Under the pieces are notes generated by a model. That model was not told where the DNA came from. It saw only the letters and a list, made by a program, of their open reading frames with translations, and searched no databases. The translations under genes were made by a program, and so were the position numbers. Positions 25,293-33,623 of a stretch of DNA of 64,000 nt are shown here, in pieces. How positions within the stretch are numbered: position 1 is the first letter of the stretch; each line of letters begins with the position of its first letter. Source of the DNA: Variovorax beijingensis (GTDB taxonomy: Bacteria > Pseudomonadota > Gammaproteobacteria > Burkholderiales > Burkholderiaceae_C); the NCBI RefSeq assembly GCF_007828835.1, contig NZ_VIVL01000002.1, positions 62,001-126,000 of the forward strand, in the 5' to 3' direction.

Positions 25293-26838
25293 GGCTGGTG
25301 CTGGCACCTTCGTCGCCGCCGGGCGTGGTGATGCCCAGCCGCGCGATGCGGTAGCGGATCTGGCGCAGGCTCATGCCGAGCCGCGCGGCGGCGGCCGTTC
25401 GATTGAAGCCGCTTTCGTGCAGCGCGCGCACGAGGATCTCGCGCTCCTGCTGATCGAGGTAGGCCTGCAGGTCCGAGGGGAGGGCGGGCGCCGAGGGCTT
25501 GGATTCCGCGACGGCCGCGGCGGGCGACCTAGGCGTTTCGCCGCCGGACGTCGCAGCAGAAGAGGGTGCGGGTTCGGCGATGGCCGTCTCGGCCGGCGCT
25601 TCGGCCGCCTCCGGCCGCGGTGCCATCAGGTCCAGATGCAGTTCGTCGCCGTCGTTGAGCGCCACCGCGCGGTGCAGCAGGTTCTCGAGCTCCCGCACGT
25701 TGCCGTCGAGCCGGTGCTGGGCAAGGCGGCGCAGGAGTTCGGCGGAAAGATGCGGCACCGGCAGCCCGCCGTCCTGCGCAATGCGCGCGAGCAGCGCGGC
25801 GCAGAGTGCCGGCAGGTCCTCGCGCCGGTCGCGCAGCGCGGGCACGGCGATCTCGATCACGTTGAGCCGGTAGAACAGGTCCTGCCGGAAGCGGCCGGCC
25901 TGGACTTCGGCGTGAAGATCCTTGTGGGTGGCGCTCACGATGCGCACGTCGACCGCGTCTTCCTGTGTCGAGCCGATGGAGCGCACGCTGCGCTCCTGGA
26001 TCGCGCGCAGCAGCTTGGACTGCATCGCCAGCGGCAGGTCGCCGATTTCGTCGAGAAAGAGCGTGCCGCCGCGCGCGGCCTGGAAGTAGCCGTCGCGGTC
26101 CTGCGACGAGCCGGTGTAGGAGCCCTTGCGGGCGCCGAAGAATTCGGCCTCGAGCAGGTTCTCGGGGATGGCGCCGCAATTGACCGCCACGAACGGGCCC
26201 TCGCTGCGCTGGCTGCAGGCATGCACGGCGCGCGCCACCAGTTCCTTGCCGGTGCCCGATTCGCCGCGCACCAGCACCGGCGCCATGCCGCGCGCCACCT
26301 TGGCAATGCGCGACTTGACCAGGCGCATTGGCTCCGAGTCGCCGACCAGCCGCTCGAGCGCGGCGACGCCGCTGTCCGGAACGGCCGGCGCGCCGGCGCG
26401 CGGCTGGCCCGCGGGCGCCGCCTGCCAGGCCTTGGCCGGCGCTGCCTGCTGCGCCTGCACCGCGGAAGCGACCACGGCGCGGAACTGCTTCAGGTCGACC
26501 GGCTTGGTCAGGTAGTCGAAGGCTCCGGCCTTCAGCGCCTCGACCGCGTTCTCGGCGGAGCCGTAGGCCGTCATCACCACGCAGCGCTCGCTGCGCTGGT
26601 TCTTCTGGATGCGATGGATGATTTCCATGCCCTGTCCGTCGGGCAGCCGCATGTCGGTGATCACCGCATCGAACTGCCCCGCCTCGAGGTGCTGCCAGGC
26701 TTCGGACACGCTGCCGGCGGCCTCGACGCGATAGCCTTCGCGCAGCAGGGTCAGCTCGTACAGCGTACGCAGGTCGGGCTCGTCATCGATGACCAGGATG
26801 TTGGCCGGGCGCTGCATGGAGGGATGGGGAGTGCTCAC
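25279..26838 (-). CDS. pilR: PilR-like sigma-54-dependent response regulator
   Basis: 519 residues from GTG 26838; ATG 26817 (MQRPANILVIDDE) is an alternative. The receiver has Asp62 (ITDMRLPDGQG) and Lys in YLTKPVDL. The AAA+ domain has Walker A GESGTGKE (192-199) and LDEIGDLP. A C-terminal Fis-type HTH (RTAAAARLGMSLRQIRYRIARLG) ends it. The sigma-54 contact motif GAFTGA reads GSYTGS (239-244). It lies four bases after the PilS-like kinase and is flanked by ampD, as in other Burkholderiales. The expected role is activation of type IV pilin transcription; pilin genes are not in the window. Confidence 0.88.
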   Translation of the reverse strand: MSTPHPSMQRPANILVIDDEPDLRTLYELTLLREGYRVEAAGSVSEAWQHLEAGQFDAVITDMRLPDGQGMEIIHRIQKNQRSERCVVMTAYGSAENAVEALKAGAFDYLTKPVDLKQFRAVVASAVQAQQAAPAKAWQAAPAGQPRAGAPAVPDSGVAALERLVGDSEPMRLVKSRIAKVARGMAPVLVRGESGTGKELVARAVHACSQRSEGPFVAVNCGAIPENLLEAEFFGARKGSYTGSSQDRDGYFQAARGGTLFLDEIGDLPLAMQSKLLRAIQERSVRSIGSTQEDAVDVRIVSATHKDLHAEVQAGRFRQDLFYRLNVIEIAVPALRDRREDLPALCAALLARIAQDGGLPVPHLSAELLRRLAQHRLDGNVRELENLLHRAVALNDGDELHLDLMAPRPEAAEAPAETAIAEPAPSSAATSGGETPRSPAAAVAESKPSAPALPSDLQAYLDQQEREILVRALHESGFNRTAAAARLGMSLRQIRYRIARLGITTPGGDEGASTSHADD

Positions 26839-26842
26839 GGCG

Positions 26843-28543
26843 CTATTGTGTCAGCCGGTTTTCGCTGGGCGCGAAGCTGACGAAGAATTCGTTGCCCTCG
26901 GGCCCGCCCGCGACCAGTGCGCGCCGCTCGTAGCCGATGGTGGCGCCGTGGCGCCGGCACAGCTCGCGGCACAGGAAGAGGCCGAGCCCGCTGGAGCGGC
27001 TCTCGGATGAGAAAAAAGGCTCGAACAGGTGGCGCTGCACCGCCGGCTCCAGCGGCGCGCCGTCGCTCCACACCTGCAGGCTCGGGCGGCCGGAACTGCC
27101 GCGCTGCGTGGTGGTGACGACCTGGATCGCGCCCGCGCGGCTGCTGGCGTAGCGCGCCGCATTGTCCAGCAGGTTCACGAGCAGCCGGCGCAGGTGCTCG
27201 ACGTCGAAGCGCACTTCGGCGTCGGCGGCGTCCAGCGCGATCAGCACGCCCTGGCGCTGCGTCTGGCGCACCCACTCCTCGGCCAGCGCCTGCACGGCGG
27301 GATCGAGCACGACCTGCTCGCCGAGCGAGAGCACGCGCTGCTGGCGCGCGCGCGAGACGTCGAGCACGTCGTCCACGATGCGTGCGAGCCGCTGCGCGTT
27401 GTGCTGCACCATGCTGGTCAGCTTGCGGTGCGCGGGGTCGGTGAGGTCTTCGTTGAGCAGCGCGCTGGCCTGCGTGATGGCCGCGAGCGGATTGCGGATC
27501 TCGTGCGCCACCGCGGCCGACATGCGGCCCATCGCCGCCAGCTTCTCGGTGCGGATGCGGGCTTCGAGCTCTCGCAGGTCCTGCAGGAACATGACGCAAA
27601 GACTGTCGACGTGCCGGTCGCTGGTGGGCGTGAGCCGCGTGCGCACGCGCACCTCGCGCGCGGCGCCGCGCGCCTGCGCCACGGGGATTTCCTCGCTTTG
27701 CGGCGCGCGGCGCGCAAAGGTCTGGCGCGCCAACGCGGCCAGCGCATGCCAGGCGGGCTGCGCATGCAGCGCGAACGGCAGGCCGAGCCGGCCCAGCCCC
27801 TGGCCCAGGATCGCGTCGGCCGCCGGATTGGCCGCATGCACCATGCCTTCGGCGTCGATCACCAGCACGCCTTCGCTCAGCGTCTCGATCACCAGGTCGT
27901 TGACCTGCGCCTGCATCTGCGCGCTGCTGCGGTTGCGCAGCGCGGTTTCTTCCTCGCGTGCCAGCCGGCGCGCCAGCTCGTGCGCCAGCAGGGCCACCAC
28001 GAAGAGCCCGGTGCCGGTGAGCGCCGCCTGCACGAAGCGGGTGGAGGAATCGCCGGGCTGCTGCAGCAGCCAGTGCCAGCCGGCATCGGCGAGCAGCAGC
28101 AGCGTGACCGTGGCCGTGGTGCCCAGGCCCACGGTCACCGTGCCCAGCACCGCGCTCATGAGCACCGGCAGCGCGAACAGCGGCGTGTAGTTGATGCTGC
28201 CGCCCTGGAGCACCTGCAGCGCGGTGAACGTGCCCAGGTCGATGCCGATGGTGAGGAACCACAGCATGCCGAAGGCCCGGATCGGTGGCGTGAAATGCGC
28301 GTAGCGGGCGCCCAGCCAGGTGGCAGCCAGATAGCCGGCCGAAAGGGCCACGGCCAGCGGCTGCACCGTCTGGCCGAGCGCCATGGCCACGCCCTGCAGC
28401 AGCACGAGCACCAGCGCAACGAAGCAGCGCGCCGCCATGAAGCCGCGCCACAGCCGCAGCAGCGCGGCACTTTCGCCGCGCCCCGGCTCGAGCGTGCTCC
28501 AGTCGGTGGCGGGCTCGCCGCGCGCCCAGGGAGAAGAGCTCAC
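26843..28543 (-). CDS. pilS: PilS-like membrane sensor histidine kinase
   Basis: 566 residues from GTG 28543, chosen because AGGA lies eight bases upstream and the frame before it overlaps the PP0621-type gene. About six hydrophobic helices (about 35-215) match the PilS membrane domain. A PAS-like domain follows (NDLVIETLSEGVLVIDAEGMVHAANPAADAILG), then HisKA with phospho-acceptor His347 (AVAHEIRNPLAAI) and an HATPase domain with LLVNLLDNAARYA and SSGLGLFLCRELCRRHGATIGYE. In Pseudomonas PilS senses pilin in the inner membrane and controls PilR. The regulator gene starts right after it. Confidence 0.88.
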   Translation of the reverse strand: MSSSPWARGEPATDWSTLEPGRGESAALLRLWRGFMAARCFVALVLVLLQGVAMALGQTVQPLAVALSAGYLAATWLGARYAHFTPPIRAFGMLWFLTIGIDLGTFTALQVLQGGSINYTPLFALPVLMSAVLGTVTVGLGTTATVTLLLLADAGWHWLLQQPGDSSTRFVQAALTGTGLFVVALLAHELARRLAREEETALRNRSSAQMQAQVNDLVIETLSEGVLVIDAEGMVHAANPAADAILGQGLGRLGLPFALHAQPAWHALAALARQTFARRAPQSEEIPVAQARGAAREVRVRTRLTPTSDRHVDSLCVMFLQDLRELEARIRTEKLAAMGRMSAAVAHEIRNPLAAITQASALLNEDLTDPAHRKLTSMVQHNAQRLARIVDDVLDVSRARQQRVLSLGEQVVLDPAVQALAEEWVRQTQRQGVLIALDAADAEVRFDVEHLRRLLVNLLDNAARYASSRAGAIQVVTTTQRGSSGRPSLQVWSDGAPLEPAVQRHLFEPFFSSESRSSGLGLFLCRELCRRHGATIGYERRALVAGGPEGNEFFVSFAPSENRLTQ

Positions 28544-28584
28544 CGGTGCATTCCTGGCGCTGCGCTCATCGATGCGGCGCCCGC

Positions 28585-28845
28585 TCAGCCGCGCTCGGCG
28601 GCCTGGCGGTGCGCCGCGCTGCAGTAGACCGCGTCGCCAGGCCCCGCGATCGCATCGCTTGCAGGCAGGTGCAAGCCGCAATGGGCGCAGCGCAGCATGG
28701 CCTGCGGCGAAGCCGGCGCGGCGGGCGGGCGCTTGGCGGCGCGGGCCGCCTCTTCGCGCAGGGTCTCGCGCATTTCCTCCCGGCGGTTCTTGCGCCAGAG
28801 CCAGATCGCCACCCAGAGCACCGCGAGAACGAGCAGGTATTTCAT
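28585..28845 (-). CDS. Small PP0621-type membrane protein with Cys motif
   Basis: 86 residues. The N-terminus MKYLLVLAVLWVAIWLWRKNRR is one transmembrane helix with positive residues after it. The C-terminal half has RCAHCGLHLP and AVYCSAAH, a CxxC...C...H set that could bind a metal like a zinc ribbon. This matches the PP0621 family of unknown function. Overlaps the CcsA-like gene by four bases (ATGA) and precedes pilS, a conserved order in the group. Confidence 0.8.
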   Translation of the reverse strand: MKYLLVLAVLWVAIWLWRKNRREEMRETLREEAARAAKRPPAAPASPQAMLRCAHCGLHLPASDAIAGPGDAVYCSAAHRQAAERG

Positions 28846-29654
28846 GTCGCGCCGCGCGCCAGCACCACTTCGAGCACGAAGCGCGAGCCCACATAGGCCA
28901 GCAGCAGCAGGGCGGAGCCGGCATACAGCACGCGCCGCGCCGTGCGGCCACGCCATCCGAAGCGGACCCGGCCGATCAGCAGCACCGCGAAACTGATCCA
29001 GGCGAGCACAGAGAACACCGTCTTGTGGTCCCACTTCCAGCCGCGCACGCTCGCGCCGTACAGCGTTTCGCTGAACAGCAGGCCCGCGAGCAGCGTGGCG
29101 GAAAGCAGCACGAAGCCGGCCATCACGAAGCGGAAGGTGAGCCGCTCGAGCGTGAGCAGCGGCACGCCGCCTTGCGGCTCGGCGGCGGCAAGGCGGATCT
29201 GCTTTTCGGCGCGCGTGATCAGCCAGGCATGGACCACCGCGGCGCCGAACAGGCCGTACGAGGCAATGCCCAGCGCAAGGTGCAGCGGCAGCCAGGGCGA
29301 TGCCGACACATGCAGCGGCGTGCCGGGAAACAGGATGGCCAGCAGCACGGCGGCTGCGCCCAGCCAGGCCAGCGCGCGGCGCACCTTGAGTTGCGGGTAC
29401 ATGCGGCTTTCGACCGCATAGACCGTGAGCACCAGCCAGGCGGTGACCGAAAGCGCAGGCGCGAAGCCGAATTTCGGCTGGCTGCCGACCAGGCCATGGC
29501 CCAGCACCGCGGCATGCAGAAGCCACGCCAGCCCGAGGGCCCACTGGGTAGCTTTGCGGCTCAGCCGGGCACCTGCGGCAGCGGCAAATCCATAGGCAGC
29601 CGCGGTGGCGATGCCCAGCGCCACGGCAAGTGGGGAGGGGATCGCTAAAATCAT
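28842..29654 (-). CDS. CcsA/YpjD-type cytochrome c assembly membrane protein
   Basis: 270 residues with about eight hydrophobic helices. It has the family blocks LPLHLALGIASYGLFGAAVVHAWLI, LTFRFVMAGFVLLSATLLAGLLFSE and WKWDHKTVFSVLAWISFAVLL, with the WKWDHK His typical of CcsA/CcmC-related haem-handling proteins. The short YpjD-type members next to ffh are of uncertain role; they are often annotated as cytochrome c biogenesis or as inner-membrane protein. Divergent from ffh, with dispersed repeat copy B in between. Confidence 0.85.
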   Translation of the reverse strand: MILAIPSPLAVALGIATAAAYGFAAAAGARLSRKATQWALGLAWLLHAAVLGHGLVGSQPKFGFAPALSVTAWLVLTVYAVESRMYPQLKVRRALAWLGAAAVLLAILFPGTPLHVSASPWLPLHLALGIASYGLFGAAVVHAWLITRAEKQIRLAAAEPQGGVPLLTLERLTFRFVMAGFVLLSATLLAGLLFSETLYGASVRGWKWDHKTVFSVLAWISFAVLLIGRVRFGWRGRTARRVLYAGSALLLLAYVGSRFVLEVVLARGAT

Positions 29655-29668
29655 TGCCGGAGTTTATC

Positions 29669-29757
29669 TCCCCCAGGCTTGCGCACTTCGCGTCGCGGCG
29701 CCAACCCCTCAACGGGGCGACACCAGAGGCTCGGCAGAGCCGGTTCCCGGTGTTTCG
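29669..29757 (-). repeat. Dispersed intergenic hairpin repeat, copy B
   Basis: Reverse orientation relative to copy A (7308-7404). On the minus strand it reads AAACACCGGGAACCGGC, then GCCTCTGGTGTCGCCCC, and ends with the conserved GAAGTGCGCAAGCCTGGGGG. It fills most of the divergent region between the CcsA-like gene and ffh, so promoters must lie in or around it. Confidence 0.8.
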
Positions 29758-29835
29758 CGAAGCGGCAGCAAGCGGCCGATACCAGTTCACGACTTTCCAA
29801 TGACCCGCCGCGGCGGGCAGCAAGGCATCTCCTTC

Positions 29836-31224
29836 ATGGCCACCGCCCTCACAGAAAAGTTCTCCCGCCTCGTCAAGACGATGAGCGGCCAGGCCCGCAT
29901 CACCGAAAGCAATGTGCAGGACATGCTGCGCGAAGTGCGCATGGCGCTGCTCGAGGCCGACGTGGCGCTGCCCGTGGTGCGCGATTTCGTCGCCCGGGTG
30001 AAGGAAAAGTCGCTCGGCCAGGAAGTGCTGGGCTCGCTCAAGCCGGGCCAGGCGCTGGTCGGCATCGTCAACCGCGAACTCGCCGCCACCATGGGCGAGG
30101 GCGTGTCCGACATCAACCTTGCGGCGCAGCCGCCCGCGGTGATCCTGATGGCCGGCCTGCAGGGCGCGGGCAAGACCACCACCACCGCCAAGCTGGCCAA
30201 GCACCTGATCGAGAAGCGCAAGAAAAAAGTGCTCACGGTGTCGGGCGACGTCTACCGGCCCGCCGCCATCGAGCAGCTCAAGATGGTTACCAAGCAGGCT
30301 GGCGCCGAATGGTTCCCGAGCACGCCCGACCAGAAGCCGCTCGACATCGCGCGCGCCGCGCTCGACCACGCCAAGCGCCACTTCTTCGACGTGCTGCTGG
30401 TCGACACCGCCGGCCGCCTGGCCATCGACGAAGTGCTGATGAGCGAGATCAAGCAGTTGCACGGCGCGCTCGATCCGGTCGAAACGCTGTTCGTGGTCGA
30501 CGCGATGCAGGGCCAGGATGCGATCAACACCGCCCGCGCCTTCAAGGAAGCGCTCCCTCTCACCGGCATCATCCTGACCAAGACCGACGGCGATTCGCGC
30601 GGTGGTGCGGCGCTGTCGGTGCGGCAGGTGACGGGCGTGCCGATCAAGTTCGCGGGAACCAGCGAGAAGATCGACGGCCTCGAGGTGTTCGACGCCGAGC
30701 GCCATGCGGGCCGCATCCTCGGCATGGGCGACATCGTCGCGCTGGTCGAGCAGGTCACGGCCGGCGTCGACGTGGCGGCGGCGCAGAAGCTCGCGGCCAA
30801 GGTCAAGAGCGGTGCCGGCTTCGACCTGAACGACTTCCTCGGCCAGCTGCAGCAGATGAAGCAGATGGGCGGCCTCTCCAGCCTGATGGACAAGCTGCCG
30901 CAGCAGATGGCCGCCAAGGCCACCGAAGCCGACATGACCCGCGCCGAGCGCGACATCCGCCGCAAGGAAGGGATCATCCAGAGCATGACGCCGCTGGAGC
31001 GCCGCAAGCCCGAGCTGCTCAAGGCCACGCGCAAGCGCCGCATCGCGGCCGGCGCGGGCGTGCAGGTTCAGGAAGTGAACCGCCTGCTCAACGAGTTCGA
31101 GCAGATGCAGGGCATGATGAAGAAGATGAAGGGCGGCGGCCTCATGAAGATGATGAAGAAGATGGGCGGCATGAAGGGGATGGGCGGGATGGGTGGGCCC
31201 GGCGGTCCCAAGCTGCCGTTCTGA
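29836..31224 (+). CDS. ffh: Signal recognition particle GTPase Ffh
   Basis: 462 residues from ATG 29836. The N domain is followed by the G domain: P-loop GLQGAGKTTTTAKLA, DVYRPAAIEQL, VDTAGRLAIDE and TKTDGDSRGGAALS. The C-terminal M domain is methionine-rich with MTPLERRKPELL and RIAAGAGVQVQEVNRLLNEFEQM, and a tail of repeated Met/Lys/Gly (GGMKGMGGMGGPGG). It binds 4.5S RNA and signal sequences and docks with FtsY. In-frame sequence upstream of 29836 runs through the dispersed repeat and is not coding. Confidence 0.97.
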   Translation: MATALTEKFSRLVKTMSGQARITESNVQDMLREVRMALLEADVALPVVRDFVARVKEKSLGQEVLGSLKPGQALVGIVNRELAATMGEGVSDINLAAQPPAVILMAGLQGAGKTTTTAKLAKHLIEKRKKKVLTVSGDVYRPAAIEQLKMVTKQAGAEWFPSTPDQKPLDIARAALDHAKRHFFDVLLVDTAGRLAIDEVLMSEIKQLHGALDPVETLFVVDAMQGQDAINTARAFKEALPLTGIILTKTDGDSRGGAALSVRQVTGVPIKFAGTSEKIDGLEVFDAERHAGRILGMGDIVALVEQVTAGVDVAAAQKLAAKVKSGAGFDLNDFLGQLQQMKQMGGLSSLMDKLPQQMAAKATEADMTRAERDIRRKEGIIQSMTPLERRKPELLKATRKRRIAAGAGVQVQEVNRLLNEFEQMQGMMKKMKGGGLMKMMKKMGGMKGMGGMGGPGGPKLPF

Positions 31225-31250
31225 GCCCCACGCATATATATAGATAGATA

Positions 31251-31282
31251 GAAGCCCGCCGGAGGGTGCTCCGGCGGGCTTC
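31251..31282. terminator. Bidirectional terminator between ffh and the HD-Pnk gene
   Basis: A perfect 14-bp stem, GAAGCCCGCCGGAG (31251-31264) with CTCCGGCGGGCTTC (31269-31282), loop GGTG, followed on the plus strand by GTCGTTTTC. It is preceded by a short TAGA tandem (31240-31250). It sits between two convergent genes. Confidence 0.85.
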
Positions 31283-31289
31283 GTCGTTT

Positions 31290-32429
31290 TCAGGTCTGCA
31301 CGTCGTAGACCGTCGCGTGCGCTTCCACCGGCGCGGGCAGTTCCCAGCGATGCAGCATCCGCTCGATGCCCGCGTTCGACAGCGTGGTGTCACGCTCGCG
31401 GTTGCGGCGCATCAGCTCGGGATGCGGCACCTCCAGGTACACCAGCTCGATCCGGGCGTGGTACGCCCAGAGCAGGTCCAGCGTCTTGGCGCGCATCTGC
31501 TGGCTCAGGTGCGTGGCGTTCCAGACGAAGCGCTCCTGCCTGCGCAGCAGCGCCTTGGCCCGATCGATCGCGTGGTGCGCGGCCAGCCCGTCGTTTTCGC
31601 CGTGCTTCAACCCGAGTTCGGCACGCGCATCGTCGAAGGACACCACCGACCAGCCCTTGCGGTGCTGCGCCACCCAGTGGTTCTTGCCGCTCGCGGGCAG
31701 GCCGCACATCACCGTCACCTGCGAACCCGCCGTCTGGAAGAGGGGGTAATCGGGACTGGTGTCCGCGCCACGGAAGTAGGCCAGCCGAGTGTGGGCATCG
31801 GCCATTTGGCGGGAGCCTTCCCAGCTGCCTTCTTCCTGGGCCAGCTCCTCGAAGAGCGCGATATCGGCCATGCTGTCCGCGCGCTTCTCGTAGTGGCGCC
31901 CGAGCATGTCGCAGCGCGCCACGCAGCACAGGTCGGGCAGGCTCAGCTCCCACGAGAGCTTGTGCACCAGCCACTCGGGCCGCAACCCCTTGCGCGAGGC
32001 AAAGGCATGGAACGGCAACTGGTGCACCGCGATGATCCGGCATACCGCTTCGCGCAGCGCGAACGGCACGCGCGCCTTCCACATCAGCACGCGGACGTCG
32101 ACCGAACCGCGGCGCGAATGGCCGGGCTGACCGATGCGGCCGCTGGCTTCGTCGATCACCGTGGTGTCAGGCTTGGCGATATCGTGCAGCAGGCAGGCCA
32201 TGAACAGCACGAAACGGCCGTCGACATCGGCGCGCTGGTAGTGCGGATCCTGCATCAGCGCGTCGAGCACCATGCGCGTGTGGATGCCGACGTTGCCTTC
32301 GGCGTGGTAGTACGGGTCTTGCGGCGTCTCTTCGAGGCGCAGCAGGCCCGGCAGCAGCTCGCAGCACTGCCGCCAGTCGGTGTCTTTGCCAGGCGCGGGC
32401 ACCAGGGCGCGCAAATCGTCGCAGGTCAT
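31290..32429 (-). CDS. HD-Pnk: HD phosphoesterase fused to polynucleotide kinase
   Basis: 379 residues from ATG 32429, with GGGAGG six bases upstream and an ATGA overlap with the RNA ligase gene. The N-terminal HD domain (about 35-220) has His50, the HD pair at 82-83 (ACLLHDIAKPD), His104 and further His/Asp ligands in VHQLPFHAF and ARCDMLGR. The C-terminal P-loop domain has Walker A GLPASGKN (243-250), then SFDDARAELG and the Arg-rich lid RRNRERDTTLS. This is the layout of HD-Pnk enzymes such as that of Runella, where HD removes 2',3'-cyclic or 2'/3' phosphates and the kinase phosphorylates 5'-OH ends. Together with the ligase it would repair cleaved RNA. An in vivo substrate is unknown. Confidence 0.85.
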   Translation of the reverse strand: MTCDDLRALVPAPGKDTDWRQCCELLPGLLRLEETPQDPYYHAEGNVGIHTRMVLDALMQDPHYQRADVDGRFVLFMACLLHDIAKPDTTVIDEASGRIGQPGHSRRGSVDVRVLMWKARVPFALREAVCRIIAVHQLPFHAFASRKGLRPEWLVHKLSWELSLPDLCCVARCDMLGRHYEKRADSMADIALFEELAQEEGSWEGSRQMADAHTRLAYFRGADTSPDYPLFQTAGSQVTVMCGLPASGKNHWVAQHRKGWSVVSFDDARAELGLKHGENDGLAAHHAIDRAKALLRRQERFVWNATHLSQQMRAKTLDLLWAYHARIELVYLEVPHPELMRRNRERDTTLSNAGIERMLHRWELPAPVEAHATVYDVQT

Positions 32430-33322
32430 CGCGTCCTCCCGGGGGGCGTGAGTTCGGCTGGGGCGTGCAATGTGCGCAATCCCAGGTCTTGCCATGTGGT
32501 CGTGGGCGTCGGTGCGTACGGATCCACGCCTGCCGCCAGTCGATTGGGCAGCACGGGCCGGCGGCTGTGGTGCGAGCCCGAGTCGAGGATGGTCTGCACG
32601 AAATCAGGCCGAACCCACTTGTAGCGGCCGGTGACCTCGCCCTGCGATTCGGTCTTGAGGTACAGGCCCTCGGCCAGGTCCGACAGGTCGGTCTGCTGCC
32701 GCACGAGGTCGAGCGGCTGGCCTTCCTGCATCACGGCCTGTTCGAAGGCCGCCTTCCAGCCGGCACTGCGCGCGAGCGACGGTCGCACGAGGAGGCGCAG
32801 TGCTTTCGCGTGGCGCGGCATCTCGCCGTCGTAGAGCACCGGCACCGAAACGACCGGGCTGCCGTCGAGCAGCGCGTGCCGTGCCGGCGTCGACAGGAAA
32901 CACTGCCTCTGCCGATCGTAGAGGTCGAACTCGAGAAAGAACGCGGGCAGCCGATCGTACCAGCAGCTGTGCTTGGCAAAGCACCACTCGCCGTACATGA
33001 CGTAGCGGTCTTCGAGCCGTTCGAGCAGCCCCGCTTCATGCGCAGCGGCCCAGTGCTTGAACAGGTTGAACTGCCGCTCGCTGGCCCCGCCCGCGAGATA
33101 GTGGCCGCGCGACTGCAGCAGCAGTTCACCCGCGGAGGTGAACGACACGGCCGCGTTGGCGCCATCGAGCTTTTCCTCGATGACCACATGCTGGCCCTGC
33201 AGCGCGGACAACGGCGTCTGGTCAGCGTCGGTGTCGCCGGCCTGCAGGCGCGAGCCTTCCAGATGCGCAGTACGCGGGTACTTGAGCAGTGGAACCGATG
33301 AAAGTGAAGAGAGAGGGAACAC
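32426..33322 (-). CDS. ATP-dependent RNA ligase
   Basis: 298 residues from GTG 33322, which has GGAG six bases upstream; a TTG at 33358 is less likely. Covalent nucleotidyltransferase motif I is EEKLDGANAAVSF with the AMP-accepting Lys51. Other motifs are SRGHYL, motif III/IIIa YVMYGEWCFAKHS and FFLEFDLYD, motif IV EGLYLKTE and motif V RYKWVRPDF. It resembles the RNA_ligase (Rnl2-like) family and lacks a DNA-ligase OB domain. Translationally coupled to the HD-Pnk gene, so end healing and sealing are made together. The 250 bases upstream hold a hairpin that may be in its leader. Confidence 0.85.
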   Translation of the reverse strand: MFPLSSLSSVPLLKYPRTAHLEGSRLQAGDTDADQTPLSALQGQHVVIEEKLDGANAAVSFTSAGELLLQSRGHYLAGGASERQFNLFKHWAAAHEAGLLERLEDRYVMYGEWCFAKHSCWYDRLPAFFLEFDLYDRQRQCFLSTPARHALLDGSPVVSVPVLYDGEMPRHAKALRLLVRPSLARSAGWKAAFEQAVMQEGQPLDLVRQQTDLSDLAEGLYLKTESQGEVTGRYKWVRPDFVQTILDSGSHHSRRPVLPNRLAAGVDPYAPTPTTTWQDLGLRTLHAPAELTPPGRTR

Positions 33323-33572
33323 GTTGTTCTCCGGATGCAAATCAGGAAGAACCGACAACGTGCGGGAGCGAAGCTGGGAAGAGAGTCGACTTCAGCGACC
33401 GAGGAGGCCGTGTCTGGTCAGCGGGATGCGCAGCTTGGCGCCCGACATGACCAGTGAAGTGGTGTTGTCGGCGTCAGGGGGTTGTGACGGCGAATCGGGG
33501 CACTTGGCGCTCCAGGGGATCGAGGGATCCGTGGGTTGAAAAAAGAAGGCGCGATTCTAGCCACGCGCCATG
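33323..33572 (-). promoter_or_regulatory. Upstream region of the RNA repair operon, with stem-loop
   Basis: No convincing gene. A 41-base stem-loop at 33414-33454 has CTGGTCA/TGACCAG outer arms, CGGG/CCCG and GCGC/GCGC inner arms and loop AGCTTG. An 18-codon frame (33448 to 33392, minus strand) coincides with it but has no ribosome site. Another hairpin, GGCGCG/CGCGCC at 33548-33569, is followed on the minus strand by TTCTTTTTT and may act as a second terminator behind opgH, insulating the repair operon. Confidence 0.45.
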
Positions 33573-33602
33573 AAAAAAGCCGACCTCGAGGTCGGCTTTT
33601 TT
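33573..33602. terminator. Terminator behind opgH
   Basis: A fully self-complementary 30-base palindrome: six A, GCCGACCT, then AGGTCGGC and six T around the central CG. It lies 22 bases after the opgH stop on the minus strand and can work in both directions. Confidence 0.88.
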
Positions 33603-33623
33603 CGAGACTGTGTCTTCAGCGCA

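Noticed and set aside
33392..33448. An 18-codon minus-strand frame upstream of the RNA ligase
   Set aside because: No ribosome site, and it coincides with a stem-loop; kept only as part of the leader description.
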